NCBI GenBank assembly: GCA_950295325.1
Contig: OX485805.1
Coordinates: forward strand, 26,895,501 to 26,959,500
DNA from: Polytrichum commune
Taxonomy: Eukaryota > Streptophyta > Polytrichopsida > Polytrichales > Polytrichaceae
Direction: 5' to 3'
Length of the DNA: 64,000 nt
Position 1 is the stretch's first letter. Every line of letters starts with the position of its first letter. The notes beneath the pieces are model-generated. The model ran no database searches and was not told where the DNA came from. It worked only from the letters and a program-made list of their open reading frames with translations. Positions 36,248-47,139 of this stretch are shown here, piece after piece. Made by a program: the position numbers and the translations under genes.

Positions 36248-36618
36248 CCTCTTGATAGGGGAAGTGCATTTTTTCTGCAATGTATTGTTACCAGTATGGA
36301 AATTTTTGTCCTACTCATAGTAACCTCACTAGATGTAACATACCTTAGTTTCTCCAGTACAAACTTGACAAAAACTCCTATCAAGATGGAAATTCTCCCA
36401 CCAGTGTGGGCCAATTGATGGTCCTCGTTCGGGCTTGGTAAAATAGCATGCCCACACTAGGAGTTTTCATCGTAATAGGAGTTTTTGTCTTGCAAGTAGT
36501 GAAGTGAATGGAAAAAATTGCAATACATTACATCCAGTGAGGTTACTCTGAGTAGGTCGAAAAGTCCTTATTGATAGTAGTAGATTTCGGAAAGAAACAA
36601 ACTTTTCCTATCAAGAGG
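36248..36618. mobile_element. foldback element, about 371 bp
   Basis: The two halves are near-complementary along most of their length. CCTCTTGATAGG at the left pairs with CCTATCAAGAGG at the right. Inner pairs include CCTACTCATAGTAACCTCAC with GTGAGGTTACTCTGAGTAGG. No target duplication was seen. The transcript would form a long hairpin. Confidence 0.75.
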
Positions 36619-37559
36619 TATCATGTTGTTGCCAAGGAGCAACACCTGGCCCTAGTGTGTGTATGAAATAAGAGGCACTTTACACTAGATCTCGAGCACC
36701 CATGACCCTTGAAATTAAAAATCTCTTATTGGCGGAAAATGCAGAGACCAATCACTGGAGATTGAGGGCCAAAGAAATCAAGAAAGTTCTTATAATAAGC
36801 CTACATGGAGTCCTATGACATGCAACGGATGATGACTAATGATCTTTTGGATTTTGCACCAAGGAGGTGGGTCTAATACAAATTTAGGATATCATGGTAG
36901 TTAAAAATCTCATATTAACCTTTGATTTATTGCAACTCATTATGTAGAAGGGTCCACGTGAAGAGGATGGTAATGCACTACATTTAGTTGAGAGAGCGGT
37001 CTCGTATGTCTTTACACTATACTTGGAGGTACAATACCATGCACAACTCAATTTCAAATTTTCATAGTACAACCTTCGGATGACTTTCAAGTGTGCTCAC
37101 CATCTCAAAGTCAGAGCCTTTGGACATAGTGTAAATTGGCATCAAGTATTTCACCTTTCTTATTTTAAAAATTTCTTCAATAGCAAACTCCCTTTTGAAG
37201 TATAGAATAAGACACTAGAATAAGAAAATAGAGATTTCCTAGATAATAATAACTTTCTAGTTAGAACATGGTATATTTTATTGAAGGTTCAACTCTAATG
37301 GGTCTTCCCTTGTTCTCATATATTTACGTTATCTTTATTAAACTTCTAGTAAACTCCAAGATGATTACATGTGTTTCTAGACAAAACTAGAAGCACACAA
37401 GAAGTGATGTAATAACCAATGAAAATAAAAGACATGCAACTACTAATTGATTTTGGTAACTTTGAATGTTGATTCTTATAGGTAACGTTGCTTGTGTGTC
37501 AATCCTTGGTCACTCATATGTTGCTATTGTATTGTATTTTCCGCTTCATTCTTTCATGA
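36619..37559. other. intergenic, nothing recognised
   Basis: No coding motif or repeat that I can name. Confidence 0.4.
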
Positions 37560-39095
37560 TGTTCTCTCTCATGAGCCCAACTTGAGATAACTCAATGCCA
37601 ATGTGTTGTATGTTACTAGTCAATGAATAGACAAACACTTGACACTCCCCCAAAAATATGTTTTTAGGGGTCAAGACAATCCACACCCATGGCATTGGGC
37701 AACACCATTCTAACATCGGGATAAAACAAGGATATCCCCCTTTTCCCCACATTATTCGGCTTATACATTGATGAACTTGAAACATGTTTGGATGAGACAA
37801 ACGGAGATTCTATGTGTTTATTAAGTACGGTGGCTCCCATTCTTCTCTATGTTGACAATGTTGTTTTGCTCTCTAAATCAAGAACATGTTTATGAAGACT
37901 TCCAACAAACTATATGAGTTATGCACTTCTTCTAGTCTTGATGTCAATTTATCTAAGACCAAGACCATGATCTTTGGCCATGAACAAAAGGAAATTAAAC
38001 CAAGAAACATTTTACCTATGCAAGGAACAAATTGAGATAACTCAAGATTGATTTCTACTCACATAGCCACTTTTAAACCATCAAGTGAAAGGGCAAAGAT
38101 TGCCGGTATGAAAGCCTTGATGGGCACCTTAAGGGGAAAAAAACAGTAGTTGGAGTCACATGTTGGAAATTCAAAATCATATCTATTCAAGGCTTTGGTG
38201 CTCCCAACTTTCACATATGGCACTAAAAATTTGTGAGTTGACTTGAAAGACTCTCACTAGAAGGTTTTTGAGAAGGGCATGAAGATACATATGATGTCTC
38301 ACGAATGTGCATTCTTCGACAACTTATTATATTTTATTGGTCGAATTTGGAGAACTTCCCATGGAATTATATGCTTTTAAGCAAATTATGAGTTTTCAAC
38401 AACGGCTTGCCCACCGACCCTCCTCTTGGTTAGTTAGGCAAGCAACATCACTCTCCCAACATCTTGTTGAACAAGGGGCTAACACTTGGCACAAATTGAC
38501 AACCATGTGGAAGGCATCATGGGGTCTATCTCATTGGAAAACCCATGCCAACCCAACATTAAAAATCACACTTGATGATATCAAGGAGTCTATTCTTGCT
38601 AAAGAGTTACATCTTTCATGAAAGAAACTAGATTACCTTCACCTCAAGGATTCTCTCAAATATGACTATGAATTGTACTTGAAGCAATCATTGACATCAT
38701 CACAACTCAAGATCATTGTTGCCTACCACACCTCAATCCATAGACTTTCTATTGAAACTAGACAATGATCAACTACCCCTATGCCTAGAGAGAATAGGTT
38801 ATGCCACTTTTGCTCTTATAATGTAGTTGAAAATGAAGCACAATTTGTGTTGGAGTGCCCTCTATTCAACTCCATTAGAGATAAGTTTCAAACACTATTA
38901 AAAAAGGTAGTATCATGGAGTCTCAAGTCTTTATTCCAATTGGCCCATCAAGTTGAAAGTAACCTCTATCTCACGGAGACTACCACACTACGCCACTCTA
39001 GGAATTAGGCAGTCTAACACCACCTTGTTGTACTTTTAGTCCCATTATAAACCTATCGGCTTCCCAGACTCTAAAATCAACTTGATTTCATTATG
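37560..39095 (+). mobile_element. degenerate LINE, reverse-transcriptase to 3' end
   Basis: This is a 5'-truncated non-LTR retrotransposon. The RT core is readable: IKQGYPPFPTLFGLYIDELE near 37720-37780, then LLYVDNVVLLSKS near 37835-37880, where the usual YADD box reads YVDN. Further on come a thumb-like region at 38307-38621 (LAHRPSSWLVRQATSLSQHL), the C-terminal Cys/His tail LCHFCSYNVVENEAQFVLEC (38800-38860) and a 3' tail with GACTCTAAAATCAACTTGAT. Several frameshifts and stops separate these blocks, so it is inactive. Shorter copies lie at 24762-25143 and 21075-21470, both minus. Confidence 0.88.
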
Positions 39096-39217
39096 GACCC
39101 CTTTTTGCGAAGATGGGTCTGCCCACTGTGAAACTCCGCGACGTCCCACCTTAGGAGTCACCCCTAGGATGTCGAAGTTTGAACTTGAATTTAAGCTTGA
39201 CATTGTGGGCAACACTA

Positions 39218-39910
39218 CAATCTACCCTCGTTAATACGACACTCGTTTATATGACACCCTCAAGATTACGACACATTTTTGCAAGACCAAACTTTTTAGT
39301 TCAAAACTCCCTCTTTGATATGATTACGACACTCGGTAATGAGACATTTAGAATCTCCATTTTGTCATATCAAAGAGGTAGTTAATGCTAAAATTCTTTT
39401 CATCTATGTTAGTACATCTTAAATGCATCCATTTTCACTTGGGAACTACTTGGGAACTTCATTTATCATTGGGAACTCAATGAGAATCATGATTACTAGT
39501 GTAGATGTGGATGATGTTGCTCCACCTATAGTAAAGCTTAGTGATGCAAAACGTCATGCATCATTGTTGTATAGTTTCTTATTAGAGAACTCTTTATATT
39601 TTGAAGTTAATGAAACTACTAGTTTTCAAAAGTTAGTAGGGAATTTAGATAAGACGACAGTTACTAACTTGGGTAGGCAACACCAAAGGTCTTTGAACTC
39701 CTATTTCAAGAATTCTTGAAAACATTCATATTTGTTTGGAGTCATAAGTTATTATTTCATACCATCTATATTGCTTGAACTCGTTGTATATGTTTTTCAG
39801 CTCATATTACTTATGTTTACGCCATTTGTCATATTAATGAGAAGACGATACCTCGATAATACCACTTTTATTGTGTTTCCCAAACGTGTCATAATAAAGA
39901 GGGAGAAGAG
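39218..39910. mobile_element. pogo/Tigger-like Tc1-mariner element
   Basis: A 693-bp element with imperfect inverted ends (CTACCCTCGTTAATACGACA at the left against CTCCCTCTTTATTATGACAC at the right) and TA on each side (39216-39217, 39911-39912). The plus frame 39440-39719 (DVDDVAPPIVKLSDAKRHAS ... LNSYF) resembles the C-terminal tail after the DDE domain of Tigger-type transposases. The catalytic part is missing. The family call is inference from the ends plus this tail. Confidence 0.65.
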
Positions 39911-39912
39911 TA

Positions 39913-40389
39913 TTAGGATCAGTTCAGTAGCCGTGGAGGAGATGACAAGCGAGCCTTTGTGGCTCGTCGTCGGCGACAAGCTTATAAAGCACCCGACGTC
40001 AAGGCAGTACGCCTCCCCTCCCTGGACTCACCTGCGGGATCTATGTGAACTCTCCTGCCATCGCCGAACAGGAAGGAGCAATCCTCGGAGCCGATGCTGC
40101 AGACGGGAATATGTCACTGCAATATGCAATTTGCATATATATATATATATATATATTATCCGTCAACGAATTAGCGGATCTATCCTATGAAGCTTACTAT
40201 TGAGAGCAGGCACATGGCCAGCTCCATCTCCTCATCCTCCTTTGGCTCCTGCTCCTTCTCTCCCTCGCCTGCCCTCCTGGACCAACCTGGGATTGACCCC
40301 ATTTAAGTAAGTACTCACACACGGCCAGGGCTAGACGCCCACCTCCTTCAGCTGGGCCCCTACCACTGTTACCCGACCCAAGGTGAAAA
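39913..40389. other. intergenic, GC-rich stretch and (TA)n tract
   Basis: GC content rises at 39930-40110. A (TA) run lies at about 40134-40157. The open frame through it has no motif. Confidence 0.4.
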
Positions 40390-40560
40390 CGCAGGAAATT
40401 CTATTACATCATATAGATTTCTTGTTTTGGAAAATTTGACCACGAAATTGGCATCAGAAGCCCCGAATTAGTCTACCCAGATCCCTGGAGATGAATAATC
40501 CACAGACCTATGGGGTCATGATTTTACTAATTCCCATTACCGGTAGGGCCCTGCCACGAT
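40390..40560. mobile_element. relative of the 1348-1599 MITE, decayed
   Basis: It shares AAAACGCAGGAA-like, GCCCCGAATTAGTCTA, CCTATGGGG and GATTTTACT words in order with the element at 1348. The terminal arms are partly lost. Confidence 0.5.
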
Positions 40561-40814
40561 TGCCACCGGGGCCCAGCTTGACGAACACAGTGTCATAGCT
40601 CCGAGTCCTCACATGCGGCTCCGCTACTTACTCATCCGCCATCCAACCTCGGAATCTCATCGCATTCTAAGTAAACATCCTCATCTAGACTCCACTGCCA
40701 TGCAGTTGCGGCGAGAGTTAAGCCCAGCTCAAGTGTTGTAAGGCTTGCAGCTTGTCGTCAGCCTCCCTGCAGAGGAGTACTGTCGATGTAGTGAACTTTT
40801 GTTGCAGTTTCAAG

Positions 40815-43666
40815 ATGGCGTCCTCTTCTTGGAGTTTGTGCGTGGCGCTGTTGGTGGCGGTCGTGCTCGTGACTGTGTTGAGGGTGGAGAGCGCCACGCT
40901 CCAGGTGGGTGATGACAAGGGGTGGACCAACAAGGGGGTGAACTACACCGACTGGGCGGCCAACAACATCGTCCGAGTGGGTGATATTGTGGGTGAGTGG
41001 GCTGGATGATGATGAGATCTGATCTGAACCTCTTGCATTGCATGCATCTTACCCGAGATCTTTAGAAGTTCGTGGCAAGCAGTTTAAGGCTCATTTTCAT
41101 GTCGTGGCATCAATCTTTGGCATCAACATCTTGGAGCATGCTCGTAACGTCAAGGGGGGCCTTGTGTCTGTCTCCACCGCTTAATGCTAGAATTATTGTC
41201 AATAATATTGTTCGTCGAGTGAACACGATGAGCTCTGATCTGAATCTCTTGCATTTCATCTTAGCCGGAGACTAAGTTAGGGGGAGTTTTTAGGTTCATT
41301 TCCACGTCGTGGCATCGATCTTTGGCGTTAACATTGAGGCTAACCTGAAGCATGCTCGTGCTCTCACGGGTACCTTATGTCTGTCTCCACCGCTTGATCC
41401 TAGGAATTCTTGTCAGGAATATTGTCCTAGTGAACGATACTGTGTGTGAGTGGTCGGGATGAGGATCACTGATCTGAACCTCTTGCATTGCATCTTATCA
41501 TTCCCTGCGTGAGTGAGTGACAGTTGCAGGCTCATGCCGTGTCGCGGCATCTTGTAAAAATGTTGCAATCCTAGAGGAGTATGTAGTGGCATAAATCAGG
41601 CCACCGTGAGCTATGTACAGGAGATTTGGAGAAGAGTGTTCGAGAGCAAACACTGGAGAAAGCTCCCCTCCTCGCCTCTTCTAAAGATTCCCTGCCTCAT
41701 TTTAAGAATGGGATTTCGGTTTAGTTCCTTAAATGAACTTCCTTGAAGTGGTTCTCATATACATGGAACCTCAGTGGTGCACATCTTTGCAACATTGAGG
41801 CTAACTTGCTTGCTCGTGCTTCGTCTCCGCTTCAGGCTAATGCTAGGAATTCTTGTTACCAATATCTGTCCCCCGTATGTCACTTCGCCAATCTTTCAGA
41901 AGAGTTTCCTACGCATAGATCGACAGCACATATATTTTGTGGGTTTAACGTCCACTGAAGAACTAAAACTGATCTTTTTTTGGTTTCCTCCAAAGATTTG
42001 AGATCTTCATCTATATTTGACGAGAAACTGAATATGAATGGAATTTCATAATATTTGTCTACAAGTATAGCTAGTGCATTCAGAGTCGCTGGCAAGAGTA
42101 CTGAAATGCAAAACCGCGTGCAGGAGGCAACAGGAGCTAGTTTGCTTCAGATTAGCATTGGTTGTTTTGCGAGAAACACTGTAGTGTTTATTAGTCCCAA
42201 ACCTGACATTTCTTTTTCTTTCTGTATTTCTTTGCAGTGTTCGCGAACAAGGACAGCATTACACACACGATCCAAATTCTAGGTTCCCTTGAAGCCTACA
42301 CCAACTGCAACTTCAGCGGCGGCACACCGTTCCCAATTATTGCTGGAAGCAGCTTCCCGGTACGCACACTTCTATGTTTTGAATAAGAATTTCTCCTTTT
42401 TGGTGAACCTCCGATTTACATGCGGACAGAAAAGCCGAATCATTGTGTAATTTGATTGATAATTTTTTCAATCCACGTGAGGTGTGTGTTTCGAGGTTGT
42501 GTTTAAATTTGAATGAAGAGCAACCTCTCTCGGTTCATTGATGCCTAAACTCATTTCAGCAGCTCTTGGGATGCGATAATGAGTACGACCCTCAATGTAC
42601 CAGAACATTGGTCATTATTTAAACCTCTATTGTACGCGAATATTGGTCAATAGTGCCTCATATATCTAATGTCCACCCACCCCCCTTGATTCTACTGTGT
42701 TAATCCCGAGAAAAGTCGTAGTTCGTGGTCTAAGGGCCGGTTCACACTATGGCCAAACTTCGAGAGGAGAAGACTTTGGACCAATGAAAATGCAGAAATG
42801 TCCAAAGTCCGTCCTCTCGGCCTTCACACTAGAGGCCGAAGACCAAAGGACGTCGCCTCCAAAAGAGCCTAGGTGGCAGCACTTTTGGCGCCAAGAGTTC
42901 AGCCTCTCGAGCAAGGTTCGGGTCGAGCAAAATGCTCGACCCAAACTTCCGTCGAGAGGCCGAACTTTTTTTTCATTAAAATATCAATGATTGACAAGAT
43001 CTTGACCATTAGATTGGAGGGGTTATTTTGAGCAAGGAATAAAGTGGGATGCTCCTTTGGGTTTGGACTTTGGGCTCGGCCTTTGGAGGCTTCACACTAT
43101 GGCTGTCCAAGTCAAGAGGCCGTGGAAGTTCATGGCCAAAGGTTAGGACTTTGGGCTTAACCTTTGGAGGCTTCACACTATGCCCGGCCAAAGGCTCCAC
43201 TTACTATATTTTATTGACTATTTTCAGCTCATTTCTTTGGACTCTCAACAAAGTTTGGCCACTCAATCCCACGGCCTCTCGACTTGGACGGCCATAGTGT
43301 GAACCGGCCCTAACTTGCATTCAACGTGCCACTAGCTGTGGATAGTTCCTTTCGGAGTTCTGGACATGATTCGTGGGTTTTTGTGTTTTGCAGTACAAAG
43401 TGCCAGAAAGCTTGGAAAACCAAACCTTTTATGTAGCATGCTCCGTTACCGGCCATTGCCTGGCGGGTCAGAAGCTTAAAGGAACTGTATTGCCTGCTTC
43501 ATCAGCTGCACTTTCTCCTATTTCTCCTTCGACCCCAGCTCCGAACAGCCCTGGTTCGATGGGCCCCGGTACCGGCCCTAGTACCAGTGACGGTGATCTC
43601 AACAGATACATTTGCTGGACCACCGCGGTCATCCTGGTTGGAGCTTGCTTACTGGCTTCCAATTAA
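40815..43666 (+). CDS. GPI-anchored stellacyanin-like phytocyanin, copy 2
   Basis: Paralogue of the gene at 30629. Exons are 40815-40992, 42238-42359 and 43394-43666, with the same intron phases (1, 0) and an equal exon 2 length of 122 bp. The product has 190 residues: signal peptide 1-27, cupredoxin about 28-135, a Ser/Pro/Gly-rich linker and a GPI-type hydrophobic tail (RYICWTTAVILVGACLLASN). Ligands are His69, Cys116, His121 and axial Gln126; disulfide Cys83-Cys122. The ATG sits in CAAGATGGCG, and the MASSxW start is shared with copy 1, which supports the start. Intron 1 holds tandem copies of the exon 1/intron 1 junction; intron 2 holds a 577-bp transposon. The order and the shared 3' UTR words point to an old tandem duplication. 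Confidence 0.94.
40968..41870 (+). repeat. tandem copies of the exon1-intron1 junction in phytocyanin copy 2
   Basis: The segment from GATATTGTGGGTGAGTGG to GTCTCCACCGCTTAATGCTAG recurs as two further copies in intron 1, with GAACCTCTTGCATT anchors near 41020, 41240 and 41480. The last one includes GATACTGTGTGTGAGTGG, a decoy version of the true 5' splice site. A fourth partial unit (TTCAGGCTAATGCTAGGAAT) lies near 41830. Confidence 0.8.
42734..43310. mobile_element. PIF/Harbinger-like MITE in intron 2 of phytocyanin copy 2
   Basis: A 577-bp element with perfect GGGCCGGTTCACACTATGGCC-type inverted ends and TAA on both sides (42731-42733, 43311-43313). It contains two internal copies of a CTTTGGAGGCTTCACACTAT segment (about 43075 and 43158). 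It differs from the intronic element of copy 1 but shares the TAA target and GGGCYGGTT start. Confidence 0.93.
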
Positions 43667-45084
43667 TTAGTCTAGAGTACCCATGGAGGCGAGGTTGATC
43701 GCATCCGGGTATGGGCGGGTATGTTTCATTATAGGCTAGTCATCGGTAGATTGTATTTGACTCTCCGTTGGATGTTAATATCATTCATTCTTTCATTCAT
43801 TCATCAATTTATCAGAAATGTAGGGGATCTGAAATGATGATGCCCTTGTAGTCATTCATGAAGGCAGCGAAATGTGGATGCCTTCCAGAGTTTACGAAAC
43901 AGTTTGTAATAACAGCATCTCAATATCCAAGTTACCAGCATTTTGATATTGAATCAGTGATGATACATAGGTTATCGTCAATTCAGATGACATGAGATGA
44001 TAGGTAAGTTACTTAGACCTCTGAAATCAAAACAGGCTCAGCAGATCTTCCAATCCCATTCAGTTTGACGTTCTGTTATTTTCCTGCTCAAAGGGCCTAC
44101 CGAATCGAGATGTGAAATTTGAAGCAGCTCCTATACTTAAACGATTTCATCACCTCATATGAGAGTCTACGTAAGGTAGACATGCCTAAATCAAACATAG
44201 CAATAATCTGGACACCTATATTGAGTGAGCATGATGCTTCTCGTGAGGGATAATTAGGGCTAAGTACGTGAAAGATAAGCATCCAGCAGCAGTGTGCAAT
44301 GCACCTTTGCAATGAAGAAGTCACGAGATATCCAACCAAATGTGAGCAAGATTGAAGCATATCCCTTGATGAGGAGTTGATTCATCCTAGCATACAAAAT
44401 TATTCATAAAATGTATGTGATTGAGTTATAAAACTGGAATTCCACGAATTTATTCATAAAATGTATGAGTTCCAGAATTGGAAAGGACACGCACATGCTT
44501 ACGAGGAAGAGAGATCATTGCAAATCTTATTCAAGAACTGTACTCTGCGTTGTCACAAGGGATAATCAGTCTTATACGAAGTGAAGAGTTACTTTGTTTT
44601 GAGAATTTCGATGCTAAGTGTTCTATCAATGAATGTTTAATAAACTAATTTCATCTAAATTACCTAGTTTAAAAATCTTTGGGTGCAGCCGCATTGCCTT
44701 GTTAAGACACTGGTTAAGATAACTTCAGGCACAAATTAACTAATTCTAGGCCGCACTCAAGGGTCACCTAATTTTAGTCACATAACTAAATCTCAGCTAA
44801 GTTTCTAGAAAGGAGTTTTAACAAAGAACCTCAATTCCCCGTGGAGGCTAATGTCAACTAACCTTTTCTCTCCTCTGCCCGAGCTTGGCTCAAGCCTCAC
44901 AACCTTCCCCCCTCTCTTCTCTCCTCCCTTGGCTTCCAACACTCCTCTCTCCCAGTGGGTTTTCCTTCCTCTTGATTTCTTGTTTGATTTGCATGCAATC
45001 AACTCGTGTGAGGTTTCTAGGGACATCCTCAAAAAATTCCAGCCCTGCAACAGTATGCAACCAAGAAGTTACATTTGTAGGTTG
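43667..45084. other. 3' flank of phytocyanin copy 2, then intergenic
   Basis: GGCTAGTCAT and TGTTAATATCATTCATTC (43730-43785) mirror the 3' flank of copy 1. An ATTC microsatellite lies at about 43776-43803. Further on no gene was recognised. A CT-rich stretch at 44860-44950 gives motif-free frames on both strands. Confidence 0.5.
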
Positions 45085-45265
45085 AGCTTTCGTGAGAATT
45101 GGACTCGAACTCCACCGGTTCATCTATAATTTGTGGTCGGTTCTCCCCGTTCATGGTTCTCAAGTTCTCTGCCCTAAAATGAATGGTGGTTTTCCTAAAG
45201 TCTTGAACTTCGACCCATTGTTTCTCGAACTCCACCGGTTCATCTGTAACTTGTGGTCGGTTCAT
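45085..45265 (+). repeat. dispersed 'NGENR' repeat, tandem pair
   Basis: CTCGAACTCCACCGGTTCAT plus CTGTAACTTGTGGTCGGTTC occurs twice, 122 bp apart. Read on the minus strand both units encode the peptide pattern PQVTDEPVEFE, once preceded by MNGENR. Confidence 0.65.
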
Positions 45266-47050
45266 TCAGTGCTACTCCGTGTCCACTGCAGAAATATAAA
45301 ATCAAGAGCTTATTTATCGGACATGATTTTTCTGAGTACCATGTTTTTCATATATTACTCAAACTCCAGGAATATAGTGCTGGGTAAATGAATCTCCTGG
45401 AATCTTTGAAAGATTGTCATGCACCACGAATTTTGAGGGAAAGATAAAAGAAACAAGTACTGGTGCTTTTACAGATATGTGAATCCCTCCTGCGAACTTC
45501 AAAAACTCGAAATCTTAGTACTTGTTAAAAGGTGGACCTCATCATGAGTCATTCTAAACAAAATTATGAAGCTTGGCCTCTTCACCAAAATGTTGGAAAC
45601 TCGACTCCAGGAACCGTGGCTCGAGTGAACATTAAAAGGGATCGACTCTCCAAGAGCAAATATAGGGGACAGCAGCAAACCATGACAAGTATCCTTCACA
45701 AAGTGAGACTACAGGGCGAAGTTAGAATTACAGAAACATCAGAAATCCTCCCTACTAAACAGGTATCGAGTAAATTGAACTACCATATATTGGAATGGAT
45801 GGCAAAGATATTAGTAAATCACATTAGACCACATTGCAGCAACAGTAGTAGTATCAGGAGCTCAATGTAGATAATTCGCTGAACTAGCTCTTGGGATTAC
45901 ACTCATCAAGAGAGTTTAAAACCCTGGCGCGAGCTTCCACGCTGCAAAATACTGTGGTCACGCAGCAAAATATTGTGGTCACAATAACAAACCCCACCCC
46001 CCTCCACCCCCCCCCCCCAAAAAAAGAAAAAAAAGAACGAACCAGAAGGCACAGGAAGTACCTCTTGTCCCATCCTCGGCTTAAGTTGAACTTGCCGCAG
46101 CTCCGCCTCTGCAAGATCGCAACAAGCTCTAAAAGCTTTCCTGCAACACCATCCACTTCTGAATTATTCCTCCTTGCGCAAGAGCGAGAGCAAGATGCCC
46201 GGATTGAACAAGCGGTGGTTACAATAACAGGGACGAAGCTAACTCTTTGCAATTGAGGCTAATCCCTTGGCATTGTGTTTGCATGCCAGCATACAACAAA
46301 ACTTTCACACTTTGAAGAACCGAGACACCGAGACATGGAGGGCCGAGAATGGTGTGGACGTGTGGAAGGCTGGAAAGCCATCGGGGAAGGAACACTAATT
46401 TTTCAATAGCTGTCCTAACTCGGCTCTTAGCTTGTTGACTTTGTCAAGTTTGCTGACCGGGTGGTGCGACCTCCGAACAAATTAGGGGTGGCATTCGGTC
46501 AACTAATTTCTTTTAACTCTTGAGTTAAGTTACCACGGCTAACTAAGCAGTGCAGCTGCACCCTTAGCTGAGTTGGTGAAATTAATCTAGTTTAAGCTTA
46601 AGTATGAGAGGGTGGGTCTTTTGAACAGGAGCATGACCGAATTTCCATCTGGCCCACCGTCCTCGCAGGTGCTTTTGTAAAATAACTCGAACTCTGCATG
46701 AGGTGTCGAAAGCATGAATGAGTGTACTTGCAGCAGAGTACGAAAGGAAAGCTTTCTTCACTTCTCTTGGGCCTCTCGTCAGGGAAGAGGATTAAACTTC
46801 GTGCGTCGTGCTAAGCCTCGGACACGAATGATGTCACCCAAACTACGTGCCATTGCAACAAAAGAAATTGGCTTCTGTGTATCCTGAACACAGCCTTTCT
46901 CAAATTTCTCTCTCTCAGAGCTGAAGGTTCACTGAGCACTTCGAAACGTTCTCTGCATATCAGAGGACAACATGAAAGCGATCTAGATAACTGCAGGCGC
47001 TAGATTATCACCAAAGTCACTTGGGTCTTGTGCCTCTCTGACAGCGGTCT
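45266..47050. other. intergenic upstream of the PhyH gene
   Basis: No gene was recognised. Overlapping frames at 45884-46256 on both strands are motif-free and include a poly-C/poly-A tract at 46003-46035. The stretch 46540-46610 looks like the complement of 44641-44700 and may be the far end of an old element. Confidence 0.4.
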
Positions 47051-47139
47051 CTCTCTCCTGCACACACACACACACATTCTAACACCCGATTGGCACAAAT
47101 TGAGGATTTGGCTGCTCCGAGAACGTTAGCAAAGGATTA
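47051..47139 (+). promoter_or_regulatory. probable 5' leader of the PhyH gene
   Basis: A CT-rich stretch followed by a (CA) run (about 47060-47077) precedes the start codon by about 60 bases. Pyrimidine and CA tracts are common in plant 5' leaders. No TATA box was identified. Confidence 0.35.

Noticed and set aside
39732-40190. 152-codon plus frame
   Set aside because: It begins inside the Tigger-like element, crosses its end and a TA run, and ends in low complexity; no domain.
45884-46256. Overlapping open frames on both strands
   Set aside because: Low-complexity C/A tract and no motif in either frame.
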